Source of the DNA: GCA-002793235 sp965267355
GTDB lineage: Bacteria > Bacteroidota > Bacteroidia > Flavobacteriales_E > Vicingaceae
DNA: 64,000 nucleotides
Direction: 5' to 3'
NCBI GenBank assembly: GCA_965267355.1
Contig: OZ253956.1
Span: forward strand, 682,001-746,000
Positions 25,367 through 33,717 of the stretch are shown piece by piece; positions within the stretch are counted from its first letter, which is position 1, and each line of letters begins with the position of its first letter. The translations under genes were made by a program, and so were the position numbers. The notes under the pieces are model-generated. The model ran no database searches. It was given only the letters and a program-made list of their open reading frames with translations, and was not told the DNA's origin.

Positions 25367-25879
25367 CTATTTTTCTATATTAATATTTTTAAGTGTTGCC
25401 CATCTCGGGTCAACTTCTTTTTCTTCTTTATATTCTACTTTTTCTAATTCTTTAATAACAGCTTGATTACAATCTTTCTTTTTATGCTTCCTTTTTTGAG
25501 GTATATTAAGCATAATAAACTCGTATATGCTCGATGCTACATTAATTTCGTGTTCGTTTTCGGATAAAATTAAAATGTCATCTGTTTCATTAAACAACTC
25601 TTCCCCGAATTTTACAATTAGTTTTTCATCAGCTACAACAGCTACATCAACCAAATCTAAACACCTGTCACAAGGGACTGAAAAACTACCCCTTATCCCA
25701 AAATTAAGTACCATCATTGTTGATTGTTTTTCAAAATGCAAATCAATTTTAAAACTTGATTTTTCAAACTCAAAACAATCAAACTCCTCAAAGAACCTAT
25801 TATCAACTTCAAACTCAAAAAAATGAGTTCCTTGTTTCAACCCCTCAAACTGTATTATGTATTCACCTAAAACTCTCAC
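25367..25879 (-). CDS. YceD/DUF177 family protein
   Basis: A 170-residue protein of the DUF177 family, linked to 23S rRNA metabolism in E. coli and plants. VPCDRCLDLV is the conserved CxxC and EFIMLNIPQKRKHKKKDCN the second conserved block, ending VDPRWATLKNI. Located directly upstream of rpmF as in most bacteria. Confidence 0.9.
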   Translation of the reverse strand: MRVLGEYIIQFEGLKQGTHFFEFEVDNRFFEEFDCFEFEKSSFKIDLHFEKQSTMMVLNFGIRGSFSVPCDRCLDLVDVAVVADEKLIVKFGEELFNETDDILILSENEHEINVASSIYEFIMLNIPQKRKHKKKDCNQAVIKELEKVEYKEEKEVDPRWATLKNINIEK

Positions 25880-26045
25880 TATCTACTTTTTAAGTGAAAA
25901 GGCTGCAAAGGTATGAATTATATTAATACCACAAAAAAGTTTTTAACAGCAAATTGTTTTTAATATTTATCTGTTTATAAATATGCTCTAAGGCTTTGTA
26001 GTGCTGCAATATTAAAAGATATTATTGTATTTAAAAATACTTAAA

Positions 26046-27044
26046 ATGGTTTTGAGAAAGAATTTTATAGCATATCTTTTTTTAGGAGTAACATTATTTT
26101 CATGTATTCCTGCTAAAAAATATGAAGAATTAAAAGCTAAACAACAGGCTTGTGCTGAAGAATTGGCTGCACTAAAAGCACAAAACCAGTCTCTGGAAGA
26201 AGAAGCTCAAAGTCTAAAATCATCTAACGAAAGTGCCAAAAAACAAATTGGGAAATTAGAAGGTGAGCTAAGAAATAACCAAACAGAGTTTGATAAAATG
26301 ACCTCTAATTATGAAACTTTAAAGAAACAACATGGTGTATTGACAAATCAGTTAAAAAACAGCAATGATAAATCTGCTACTGCTAAGCTGATGAAACAAC
26401 TACAAAAAGCTCAGGAGGATTTACAAAGTCAAGAAGATGCACTTAGAGCATTAGAAAGTTCATTATTAAAAAAAGAGCAAAAACTAAATCAGTTGCAAGC
26501 TGATTTGGAAGCAAGAGAGAAACGAGTAAAAGAATTAGAAGCCTTAATCAATGCTAAAGATGAAAAACTAGCTGCCATTAAGAAAAAATTGAAAGAGGCA
26601 TTACTTGGTTTTGAGAATAATGGATTAACCATTGAACAGAAAAATGGTAAAGTTTATGTTTCTTTAGATGAGAGTTTGTTGTTTGCCTCTGGTAGTTACA
26701 CTGTAGGTGCTAGAGGAACTGACGCCTTAAAAAAACTGGCCAAAGTGTTAGAATCAACTATTGATGTTAATGTTGTTGTAGAAGGACATACGGATAATGT
26801 TCCTTTAAAAAGTAAAGGAGATATAGAAGATAATTGGGATTTGAGTGTAAAACGTGCTACTTCAGTTGTTAAAATAATTACAAAAAACAGCAAGGTTGAT
26901 CCAAAAAGATTAACTGCAGCTGGTAGAAGCGAGTATTTACCTATTGATTTAACTAATACTGCTGAAGGCCGAAAGAAAAATAGAAGAATAGAGGTAATTC
27001 TAACACCTAATTTAGATGAACTTTACGAGCTTTTAAGGGAGTGA
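26046..27044 (+). CDS. OmpA-family lipoprotein with coiled coil
   Basis: A 332-residue outer-membrane lipoprotein. I take ATG 26046 as start because it gives a clean signal peptide ending in lipobox LFSC (MVLRKNFIAYLFLGVTLFSC); an earlier in-frame ATG at 26025 adds seven residues. Residues about 25-190 are a long heptad-rich coiled coil. The C-terminal OmpA domain binds peptidoglycan: VVEGHTDNVPL, NWDLSVKRA and GRSEYLP, NRRIEVILTP. It probably tethers the outer membrane to the wall. Convergent with the sensor kinase gene. Confidence 0.9.
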   Translation: MVLRKNFIAYLFLGVTLFSCIPAKKYEELKAKQQACAEELAALKAQNQSLEEEAQSLKSSNESAKKQIGKLEGELRNNQTEFDKMTSNYETLKKQHGVLTNQLKNSNDKSATAKLMKQLQKAQEDLQSQEDALRALESSLLKKEQKLNQLQADLEAREKRVKELEALINAKDEKLAAIKKKLKEALLGFENNGLTIEQKNGKVYVSLDESLLFASGSYTVGARGTDALKKLAKVLESTIDVNVVVEGHTDNVPLKSKGDIEDNWDLSVKRATSVVKIITKNSKVDPKRLTAAGRSEYLPIDLTNTAEGRKKNRRIEVILTPNLDELYELLRE

Positions 27045-27052
27045 AAAACTTA

Positions 27053-28624
27053 TTATTTTAATACCTGATTAAAGGTAAAATAATAGGTTGTACCTTTTTC
27101 TATAGTTCTGGTGTAAGAACCATCTAGCTGCTCTGTAAAAATCTCAATTAAAGAAAGTCCAAAACTAGATTCTTTCTTTGGTTCAATCCATTTACCATTA
27201 TCTGTATAATGTAGAGTTGTTTTATCAACCTCATGATTTATTTTGATGCTAATTTGTCCATCTGTCAAGTTAATTAAGCCGTATTTTAACGAATTAGTGA
27301 TTAATTCATTAAGAATTAAAGCTAAGGGTATTAATGGCTTCAAATTAACCTCATCTATATTCGATTCAATAATTAATTTGGGATGATGGTCTGAGAAAGA
27401 GTTGATAATGTCTTCTGCTAAACTTCTAACATAATCTGTAAGTTTGATGTTAGCTACGTTTTCTGATTGATAAACTTTTTCATGCACCAAAGAAATAGCA
27501 TTAATTCTATTAATCGTTTCATTAAGTTTTTTAGTTAAATATTCATCATCATTTTGCTGCAAACGAAGCAGACTAATTATTATCTGTAAATTATTTTTTA
27601 CACGATGATGTATTTCTTGTAACAACACTTTTCTTTCTTCACTTTTTCTATTTGTTTTTAGTAATGTTTCTTCTAATTGTTTTTCTATTTTTTTTCGTTT
27701 TTTAATTTCTCGTTTTAAGGATTTATTCCAAAGCAAAACCAATGCAAACAATAATATTATAGCTATTAAAGCATAAAATACATAAGTTTTGATTTTAGCC
27801 ATATTAACACCATATTCATATCGAACGGCCACCCACTTTTGAAGGATATCATTTTTTTCTTGAAAAGAAATGTTATCGAATACTTTCTGACTAATACTAA
27901 TAAGCTCTGGCCAATCTTTTCTGGCAGCTAAACCAATGTGTGTTTTATCATAATCGGTAGGTGCTGCTATTTTTAAATTTGTAAACCCAAGGTGTTCAAT
28001 GTAATAACTTGCAACTACCAGATTTCCCACAAAAGCATCTGTTTCTCCCATACTCACAGAGCGAATACAGTCTTCAATACTTTGCTTTTCAATAATTTTT
28101 ATATCAGGATAATCTTTGGCAATTAACTCAACGGTATAGTATTGGGTTGGCAAACTAATGGTTTTACCTCTTAACCCATCTAACCCACTAACAAAAACTC
28201 CTTCTTTTTGAGTTACTATTACCATTGGGGAAGAAATGTAAGGCTTAGTAAAATTTAAGTACTGTTTGCGTTCATCTGTAATACCTGCACAAACAGTAAA
28301 GTCTATTTCTCCAGATTTAAGCCCTTCAACCGTTTCTTTCCAGGTAATATTAGGAACAGGTTTTATTTCTATACCCGTTTCACGTTCTAAAATTTTAACA
28401 TAATCGCCAATAATTCCTTTGTAATCTCCATTGTTATACATTTCATAAGGTGGCCAATTAGGTTCATATCCGTGATAAATTACAGGGTGGTTTTTAATCC
28501 ATTCTTTTTCTTCGGGAGTAAACTCTATCTTTTGAGCAAAGATTGCAGCTGAAGTAGTTATTAAAACTATAAGTAACAATAATTGCTTAATACCACAAAC
28601 CCTATGAGAAAAAAAAGAATTCAT
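27053..28624 (-). CDS. Orphan sensor histidine kinase with periplasmic solute-binding domain
   Basis: A 523-residue inner-membrane kinase. Signal/anchor segment at the N-terminus, then an SBP_bac_3-type solute-binding domain (about 35-265; GYEPNWPPYEMYNNGDYKGIIGD is its opening, WKETVEGLKSGEIDF further on), one membrane helix (YVFYALIAIILLFALVLLW), a short coiled coil, a HisKA_2 box EIHHRVKNNLQ with likely phospho-His339, and an HATPase domain (NELITNSLKYG, FGLSLIEIFTEQL). No response regulator is adjacent, so its partner is elsewhere. The ligand may be an amino acid, judged only from the domain family. Confidence 0.9.
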   Translation of the reverse strand: MNSFFSHRVCGIKQLLLLIVLITTSAAIFAQKIEFTPEEKEWIKNHPVIYHGYEPNWPPYEMYNNGDYKGIIGDYVKILERETGIEIKPVPNITWKETVEGLKSGEIDFTVCAGITDERKQYLNFTKPYISSPMVIVTQKEGVFVSGLDGLRGKTISLPTQYYTVELIAKDYPDIKIIEKQSIEDCIRSVSMGETDAFVGNLVVASYYIEHLGFTNLKIAAPTDYDKTHIGLAARKDWPELISISQKVFDNISFQEKNDILQKWVAVRYEYGVNMAKIKTYVFYALIAIILLFALVLLWNKSLKREIKKRKKIEKQLEETLLKTNRKSEERKVLLQEIHHRVKNNLQIIISLLRLQQNDDEYLTKKLNETINRINAISLVHEKVYQSENVANIKLTDYVRSLAEDIINSFSDHHPKLIIESNIDEVNLKPLIPLALILNELITNSLKYGLINLTDGQISIKINHEVDKTTLHYTDNGKWIEPKKESSFGLSLIEIFTEQLDGSYTRTIEKGTTYYFTFNQVLK

Positions 28625-28646
28625 AGGGCAATTTAATGAAATTCAG

Positions 28647-29408
28647 TTATTTATCAAAAAATATCTTTTTAATATCATCCGTTTGATTTGCATTCTTTAC
28701 GTCAAATTCTCCTATTCTAGTTCTTCTTAAAGCAGATAGGTGTCCTCCAGAATTTAATCTTTTGCTAAAATCTCTGGCTATAGAGCGAATATATGTTCCT
28801 TTACTACATACTATTCTGAATTTAACATGTAACCCTTGTTTGTATGGTTCTGCTTGATTAATTCTAGATCCTTCAACTATTTCTATTTCTGGTAAATCAC
28901 AAAATTCAACTTCAAACTTTTTTACGGTAATGATATTTGATTTGATTTTAACTTCTTCTCCTTTTCTAGCTAACTCATAAGCTCTTTTACCTTCAATTTT
29001 TTTTGCTGAATGAATGGGAGCAACTTGCTCTTGCTCTCCAATAAAAGATCTTGCTGCTTTCTGAATTAATTCATCTGTAATGTGTTCGATTGGGAACTCT
29101 TGATCAACCTCTTTTTCTAAATCATAAGATGGAGTGGTCGCTCCTAGTGTAATCACTCCTATATATTCTTTTTCAGCAGCTTGTATTTCGTTTATCTTTT
29201 TAGTGAATTTACCTGTACAAACTACCAACAACCCCGTAGCCAATGGGTCTAAAGTTCCAGCATGACCGATTTTTATTTTCTTTAAATCATACTCTTTCCG
29301 GATTAACCATTTCAATTTTTTAACTACATCAAAAGATGTCCAGGTTAAGGGCTTGTCAATTAATATGATTTGTCCTTGTAAAAATTTATTTGAATTGTTT
29401 TCCTCCAT
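28647..29408 (-). CDS. truB: tRNA pseudouridine-55 synthase
   Basis: A 253-residue enzyme making pseudouridine 55 in the T-loop of tRNAs. GHAGTLDPLATGLL contains catalytic Asp54; DKPLTWTSFDVV and KGTYIRSIARD are further TruB motifs. I choose ATG 29408, which overlaps the stop of the upstream lipoprotein gene as TAATG; an earlier ATG at 29447 would sit inside that gene. Confidence 0.96.
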   Translation of the reverse strand: MEENNSNKFLQGQIILIDKPLTWTSFDVVKKLKWLIRKEYDLKKIKIGHAGTLDPLATGLLVVCTGKFTKKINEIQAAEKEYIGVITLGATTPSYDLEKEVDQEFPIEHITDELIQKAARSFIGEQEQVAPIHSAKKIEGKRAYELARKGEEVKIKSNIITVKKFEVEFCDLPEIEIVEGSRINQAEPYKQGLHVKFRIVCSKGTYIRSIARDFSKRLNSGGHLSALRRTRIGEFDVKNANQTDDIKKIFFDK

Positions 29409-30229
29409 TAACAGCCTGGTGGTTGAATAAAACCAGTAATCTTCCAACCTTGATGAGTCTTTTCAAAAATAACTAATGTAAAATCAAAACCCGTTAACAC
29501 CTGACTGCCATTTATATAACCCCCGTCATACTCATACCATGAAGTTCCTGTTTCATCATCGTACTCTCCCATTCCCGGTTCATTGGAATAGGATATCATC
29601 TCAAAAGGAAACGTAGCTATTTCTTTACTTGTTTGATTTGGGTGTTCTCTGATTTTAATCTCTTCCTGTTTTGGTATTATCATGCTATAATCAAAATACT
29701 TAGCTCCCTGTTCCCAATTTTTAAAGTTAAAATTAACATGAGCTGAATCTAGCATCAGCCATTTGTAGTATAGCTCGTTATTTTTTGCAGATCCTACTCC
29801 ATAGCGTGTAATCATATCATACAAACGTTCACATATCTGTTCAGCATCAGCTCCTGAAAATATTCCCATCAGCATCCCTTTTTTAGAGCACCTTGTACAA
29901 CCTTCACAGCCAGCATTAAGATACATGCCATAAGCACACTCGTATTTGCTAAACCTCAAGGTATCGTGAATTGCATTAAGCACAGCTACTGTGTCTTTTT
30001 TGTAGCAACTATTTATTAAATCGTAGTAAAATGCTTTAAACTCTTCATCTAAAAATTGTAACTCAAAAAAGGGTAAAATGGGTACTTCAACTACTTCCTC
30101 CTCTGTAGCATTTGCAACTTTATACTGAACAGTATCTTCTACTGGTTGATCTATAGCTGAATTATTCTCTAGTTCTGTTGAACAAGAAAAAAGGGTAACA
30201 AGTATTATAGAAGCTAAAACAAATCTCAT
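29408..30229 (-). CDS. Lipoprotein with Cys cluster and SH3-like C-terminus
   Basis: A 273-residue exported lipoprotein (MRFVLASIILVTLFSC, lipobox LFSC). Around residue 100 is a cysteine-rich patch, CAYGMYLNAGCEGCTRC. The region KIREHPNQTSKEIATFPF ... WYEYDGGYINGSQV looks like a bacterial SH3 domain, usually a wall-binding module. The protein ends FIQPPGC. I do not recognise a named family. It starts one base after the DUF5686 gene and overlaps truB, so all three are cotranscribed. Confidence 0.7.
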   Translation of the reverse strand: MRFVLASIILVTLFSCSTELENNSAIDQPVEDTVQYKVANATEEEVVEVPILPFFELQFLDEEFKAFYYDLINSCYKKDTVAVLNAIHDTLRFSKYECAYGMYLNAGCEGCTRCSKKGMLMGIFSGADAEQICERLYDMITRYGVGSAKNNELYYKWLMLDSAHVNFNFKNWEQGAKYFDYSMIIPKQEEIKIREHPNQTSKEIATFPFEMISYSNEPGMGEYDDETGTSWYEYDGGYINGSQVLTGFDFTLVIFEKTHQGWKITGFIQPPGC

Positions 30230-30230
30230 T

Positions 30231-32642
30231 TTAAAAACTAAATCCTAATGCCATTTTTACGGTAAAGTTGTCACTTGATTTTGGCAGTTGGTATGGACCA
30301 TAACGGTAAAAAGTACCTACACCAAAAGTAGTAAAGTTCAGCTTAAAAATTTTATTGATAACCATTCCACTCTCGTAATAACCTTTTTCCATTGTATTAA
30401 ATTCAACTCCATCATGCAGTCCTTGATAAGATAAAGCTCCAAAACCAACACTTGAGGTTACCACCAATTCTGGCTCAAACTTTCCTGCTTTAAACAATAA
30501 GGAACCAAAACTGTGTCTGAAATGAAAATGAACATATTCACTCGAAAAAAACTCATAAGGCAGCATGGTTTCAAAAGCATTTTCAGTAGACACCAATAAA
30601 AAATCACTCAAATCATTTGTACCCAAAGAACTATTTAATTTATGCTGTGGAACTTTTCCATCTATCAATCCTGCTTCAGCATGAAAACTTGGCCAACCCA
30701 AATTGGTAATGTAAAATCTTTTTTCAGCACGTAAGGCATATCTGGTATACTGATATTCTCCATTAAAAGCATTAATACCTTGCGCTACTTTTGCATAGAT
30801 TACTGGGTAATTACTCGGTTTTGGAATTTGTAGATTAAACGACTCTATTACTTTTTCTTTAAAAGCATATCTAAATTCTGCTCCTACTTCGGTGAATAAA
30901 TAGTATTTGTCATTTAAAATAGTGTTATCTGTTACTTTTTTAAAAGTATAGTTATTAGTTACCTCCACATTTTCTTGATTGGCAAACAAATACACTTTTA
31001 AATACCTAAGCGTTCTGAATTTTAACCTTGCTTCTAATTTGTCAATATTATTCATTCTACTTAAATAAAGTACTCGATTACCAGCTGTAGAAAGCAATGG
31101 TTGTTTATAATCATAAAAGGTATTTACCCCTGGTTCTGCCACATCTTTAATGGCGGAAAAATTTAAACTCACATCGTTTCTCCGGTTAATCTGAAAATCA
31201 ATATCTCCACCATATTTAAATTCCTGATCTTTAAATCCATAAGCTCCGTATCCACCAATACTCACCCATCTAGCTATTCTTTCATTAGTATGCAACCCTG
31301 CTCCTAACCTAAACCCTTCGTAATCATTATAACTTATAAACCTATTGATATCTAAATCAACAACACCCCATTTTAGTTTACCTGTTAACAATGCTGTTAG
31401 TACTTTAATTTTTTTATCAAAATTCTCTGCTTCACCTACACTATCAATAAAATGGTAAGTGTTTTGTTCTTTTACTGAAAGTGTATCTTCTCGATATTGA
31501 TTCCAAAATTCGTCATCTTTTTTAGTGGCATCTTTATCAATTTCCTGCTCCACATAGCTAAATTCCTTGTTTTCTAGTTCAGGGTTTATTTGTATGTTTT
31601 TGAGGTAAGTTCTCCCTATTCCCAACATTTTAAAATTGTTGATTTCCATGTTGTTAAAAATAATGTTCGTATTTAATTGAACAGGAAACCAAGCTCCATC
31701 TATCTTTTTATACTGTTGCTGTATTTTTATCGGAGTACCTTGATCTTCCACTGGTTCAGCTATTACATTTTGCAAAGCATAATCGTCTGTATTAATATAC
31801 AGTAAGCCTTTTAACCCAGCAAAATTTTTATCTTTTCGCGGTCTGAAAGAAATAATAAAAACAGTATCAACTCCATTAAAGGTGGTATCTTCAATTAAAA
31901 ATAAATATTTGTTGATACTTCCTAGAGTTACCGGATTTAAATATGCTTCACCTAATACATGTAATGTTGGATTATAAAAAGAGAAAGATTGAAATTGACT
32001 AGCTAACAATGAAAAGGTCGGGTTCTTCAACCCCGAAACTCTTGATGCTAAAACTTTCTCATAACTTTTATCTGGCAACTTGTATTTTCTTTCAGTTACG
32101 GACTCCATCATAAAAATGTGATATTCTTCTAACCATTCAATTGCTTTTTGGTCGCTTGTATCAAGCTTTGCAATACTATCTGGATTAGCCAATAAAACAC
32201 TATCAACTTGCCCTGTAAAATACATCTTGCTATAACTTTCATACTTAAAATTGAGACTCTTTTCGGGGTTGTGTTTTTTTCGGTTATCAACTAATTTTTT
32301 CACTATACGATGAGCAGGATTTTCGCCTGGAAGAACTTTAAATTCCATTAACTCATAATTGGTTTTTTTGAGTTCAATTTCTATGTAGTTTTTACCTGTT
32401 ACATCTAATTTTAATGGTTGATACCCTACGTAGCTTAATTGTAAAGTATGAATGGGTTCTGTTGTTCTAATTTTAAAATTTCCATCAATCCCCGTTGTGG
32501 TTCCAGTATTTTGATTATTGATTACAATGTTTACAAAAGCCAAAGCTTCTTTTGTTTGGCTATCTACAACCCTCCCTTTAATTTGGTTTTGACCAAATAG
32601 AATTGTTGGAATAAAAAACATTATGAATAACCAAACTCTCAT
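30231..32642 (-). CDS. DUF5686-family outer-membrane protein with carboxypeptidase-regulatory domain
   Basis: An 803-residue outer-membrane protein. Signal peptide MRVWLFIMFFIPTILFGQ, then a CarboxypepD_reg-like beta-sandwich (IKGRVVDSQTKEALAFVNIV, residues about 21-105), then the DUF5686 region with a probable C-terminal beta-barrel of alternating aromatic strands ending in VKMALGFSF with terminal Phe, as expected for barrel assembly. No TonB plug domain is present, so it is not a SusC-type transporter. Function unknown; members are widespread in Bacteroidota. Confidence 0.85.
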   Translation of the reverse strand: MRVWLFIMFFIPTILFGQNQIKGRVVDSQTKEALAFVNIVINNQNTGTTTGIDGNFKIRTTEPIHTLQLSYVGYQPLKLDVTGKNYIEIELKKTNYELMEFKVLPGENPAHRIVKKLVDNRKKHNPEKSLNFKYESYSKMYFTGQVDSVLLANPDSIAKLDTSDQKAIEWLEEYHIFMMESVTERKYKLPDKSYEKVLASRVSGLKNPTFSLLASQFQSFSFYNPTLHVLGEAYLNPVTLGSINKYLFLIEDTTFNGVDTVFIISFRPRKDKNFAGLKGLLYINTDDYALQNVIAEPVEDQGTPIKIQQQYKKIDGAWFPVQLNTNIIFNNMEINNFKMLGIGRTYLKNIQINPELENKEFSYVEQEIDKDATKKDDEFWNQYREDTLSVKEQNTYHFIDSVGEAENFDKKIKVLTALLTGKLKWGVVDLDINRFISYNDYEGFRLGAGLHTNERIARWVSIGGYGAYGFKDQEFKYGGDIDFQINRRNDVSLNFSAIKDVAEPGVNTFYDYKQPLLSTAGNRVLYLSRMNNIDKLEARLKFRTLRYLKVYLFANQENVEVTNNYTFKKVTDNTILNDKYYLFTEVGAEFRYAFKEKVIESFNLQIPKPSNYPVIYAKVAQGINAFNGEYQYTRYALRAEKRFYITNLGWPSFHAEAGLIDGKVPQHKLNSSLGTNDLSDFLLVSTENAFETMLPYEFFSSEYVHFHFRHSFGSLLFKAGKFEPELVVTSSVGFGALSYQGLHDGVEFNTMEKGYYESGMVINKIFKLNFTTFGVGTFYRYGPYQLPKSSDNFTVKMALGFSF

Positions 32643-32697
32643 AAGGTGCTAATTTACTTTTAAAAGTTGAATTGCTTTATTCGTAATTTTGAATAAC

Positions 32698-33717
32698 ATG
32701 GTAATAAGCTACGACCATATTAACCTACTAAAAAAATTAACTCTACCTAGGTTAATTAATGCCGCAAAAGTTAAAAGAAGTTTTAATCAAAGTAAGAAAA
32801 CTAAAAATCCTATAATAAAAGGTTCTCCTATTAGTTTAACGATTGAACCAACAACTGCCTGTAATTTAGGTTGCCCAGAATGCCCAAGTGGGTTAAAACA
32901 GTTTACCCGACCTGAAGGAAACATTAAACAAGATTTCTACAAAAAGATAATTGACCAAGTGCATAAGAAATCATTTTACCTTAACTTTTACTTTCAAGGG
33001 GAACCATATATTAATCCTGATTTTTTGGAAATGGTAAGTTATGCTAACCAAAAAAAAATGTATACAGCAACCTCTACCAATGCTCATTTTCTAAATGATA
33101 AAAACGCTAAGGCAACCATTAAAAGTGGTCTAAGCAGGTTAACCATTTCAATTGATGGAACCACACAAGAAACTTATGAAAGCTACCGTAAACAAGGAAG
33201 TTTAGATAAAGTAATTGAAGGTGCCAAAAACATTATGAAATGGAAAAAGGAACTTAAATCAAAAACGCCTTATGTGATATTTCAGTTTTTAGTGGTAAAA
33301 CCTAATGAACATCAAATTGAGGATGCTAAACGATTAGCCAAAGAGCTAGGTGTAGATGAAATTAGATTTAAAACAGCTCAAGTTTATGATTTTGAAAAGG
33401 GCAATCCATTAATACCTACTATTGACAAATATAGCCGATACAAAAAGCAAGCAGATGGCACGTATAAGTTAAAAAACAAAATGCTAAACGAGTGCTGGCG
33501 AATGTGGAGTAGTTGTGTAATTACTTGGGACGGTAAAGTGGTACCCTGTTGTTTTGATAAGGATGCTCAACACCAGTTAGGTGATATACAAGAAACTTCT
33601 TTAGAAAAAATTTGGCAAAACGAAGGCTACAACAATTTTAGAAAAGCACTATTAACTAACCGACAAGAAATTGATATCTGTCAAAACTGTACTGAGGGAA
33701 CCAAGGTTTGGGAGTAA
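32698..33717 (+). CDS. Radical SAM/SPASM domain protein
   Basis: A 339-residue enzyme. The radical SAM cluster C-X3-C-X2-C is at C55, C59, C62 (TTACNLGCPEC), and a C-terminal SPASM region carries further cysteines (ECWRMWSSC, VVPCCFD, DICQNC) that bind auxiliary Fe-S clusters. Such proteins modify peptides, sugars or coenzyme precursors; the substrate is unknown and no small precursor peptide gene was found beside it. I use ATG 32698; a TTG nine bases upstream overlaps a TAATTTTG -7-like box. It ends directly against the stop codon of the convergent envelope gene. Confidence 0.88.
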   Translation: MVISYDHINLLKKLTLPRLINAAKVKRSFNQSKKTKNPIIKGSPISLTIEPTTACNLGCPECPSGLKQFTRPEGNIKQDFYKKIIDQVHKKSFYLNFYFQGEPYINPDFLEMVSYANQKKMYTATSTNAHFLNDKNAKATIKSGLSRLTISIDGTTQETYESYRKQGSLDKVIEGAKNIMKWKKELKSKTPYVIFQFLVVKPNEHQIEDAKRLAKELGVDEIRFKTAQVYDFEKGNPLIPTIDKYSRYKKQADGTYKLKNKMLNECWRMWSSCVITWDGKVVPCCFDKDAQHQLGDIQETSLEKIWQNEGYNNFRKALLTNRQEIDICQNCTEGTKVWE

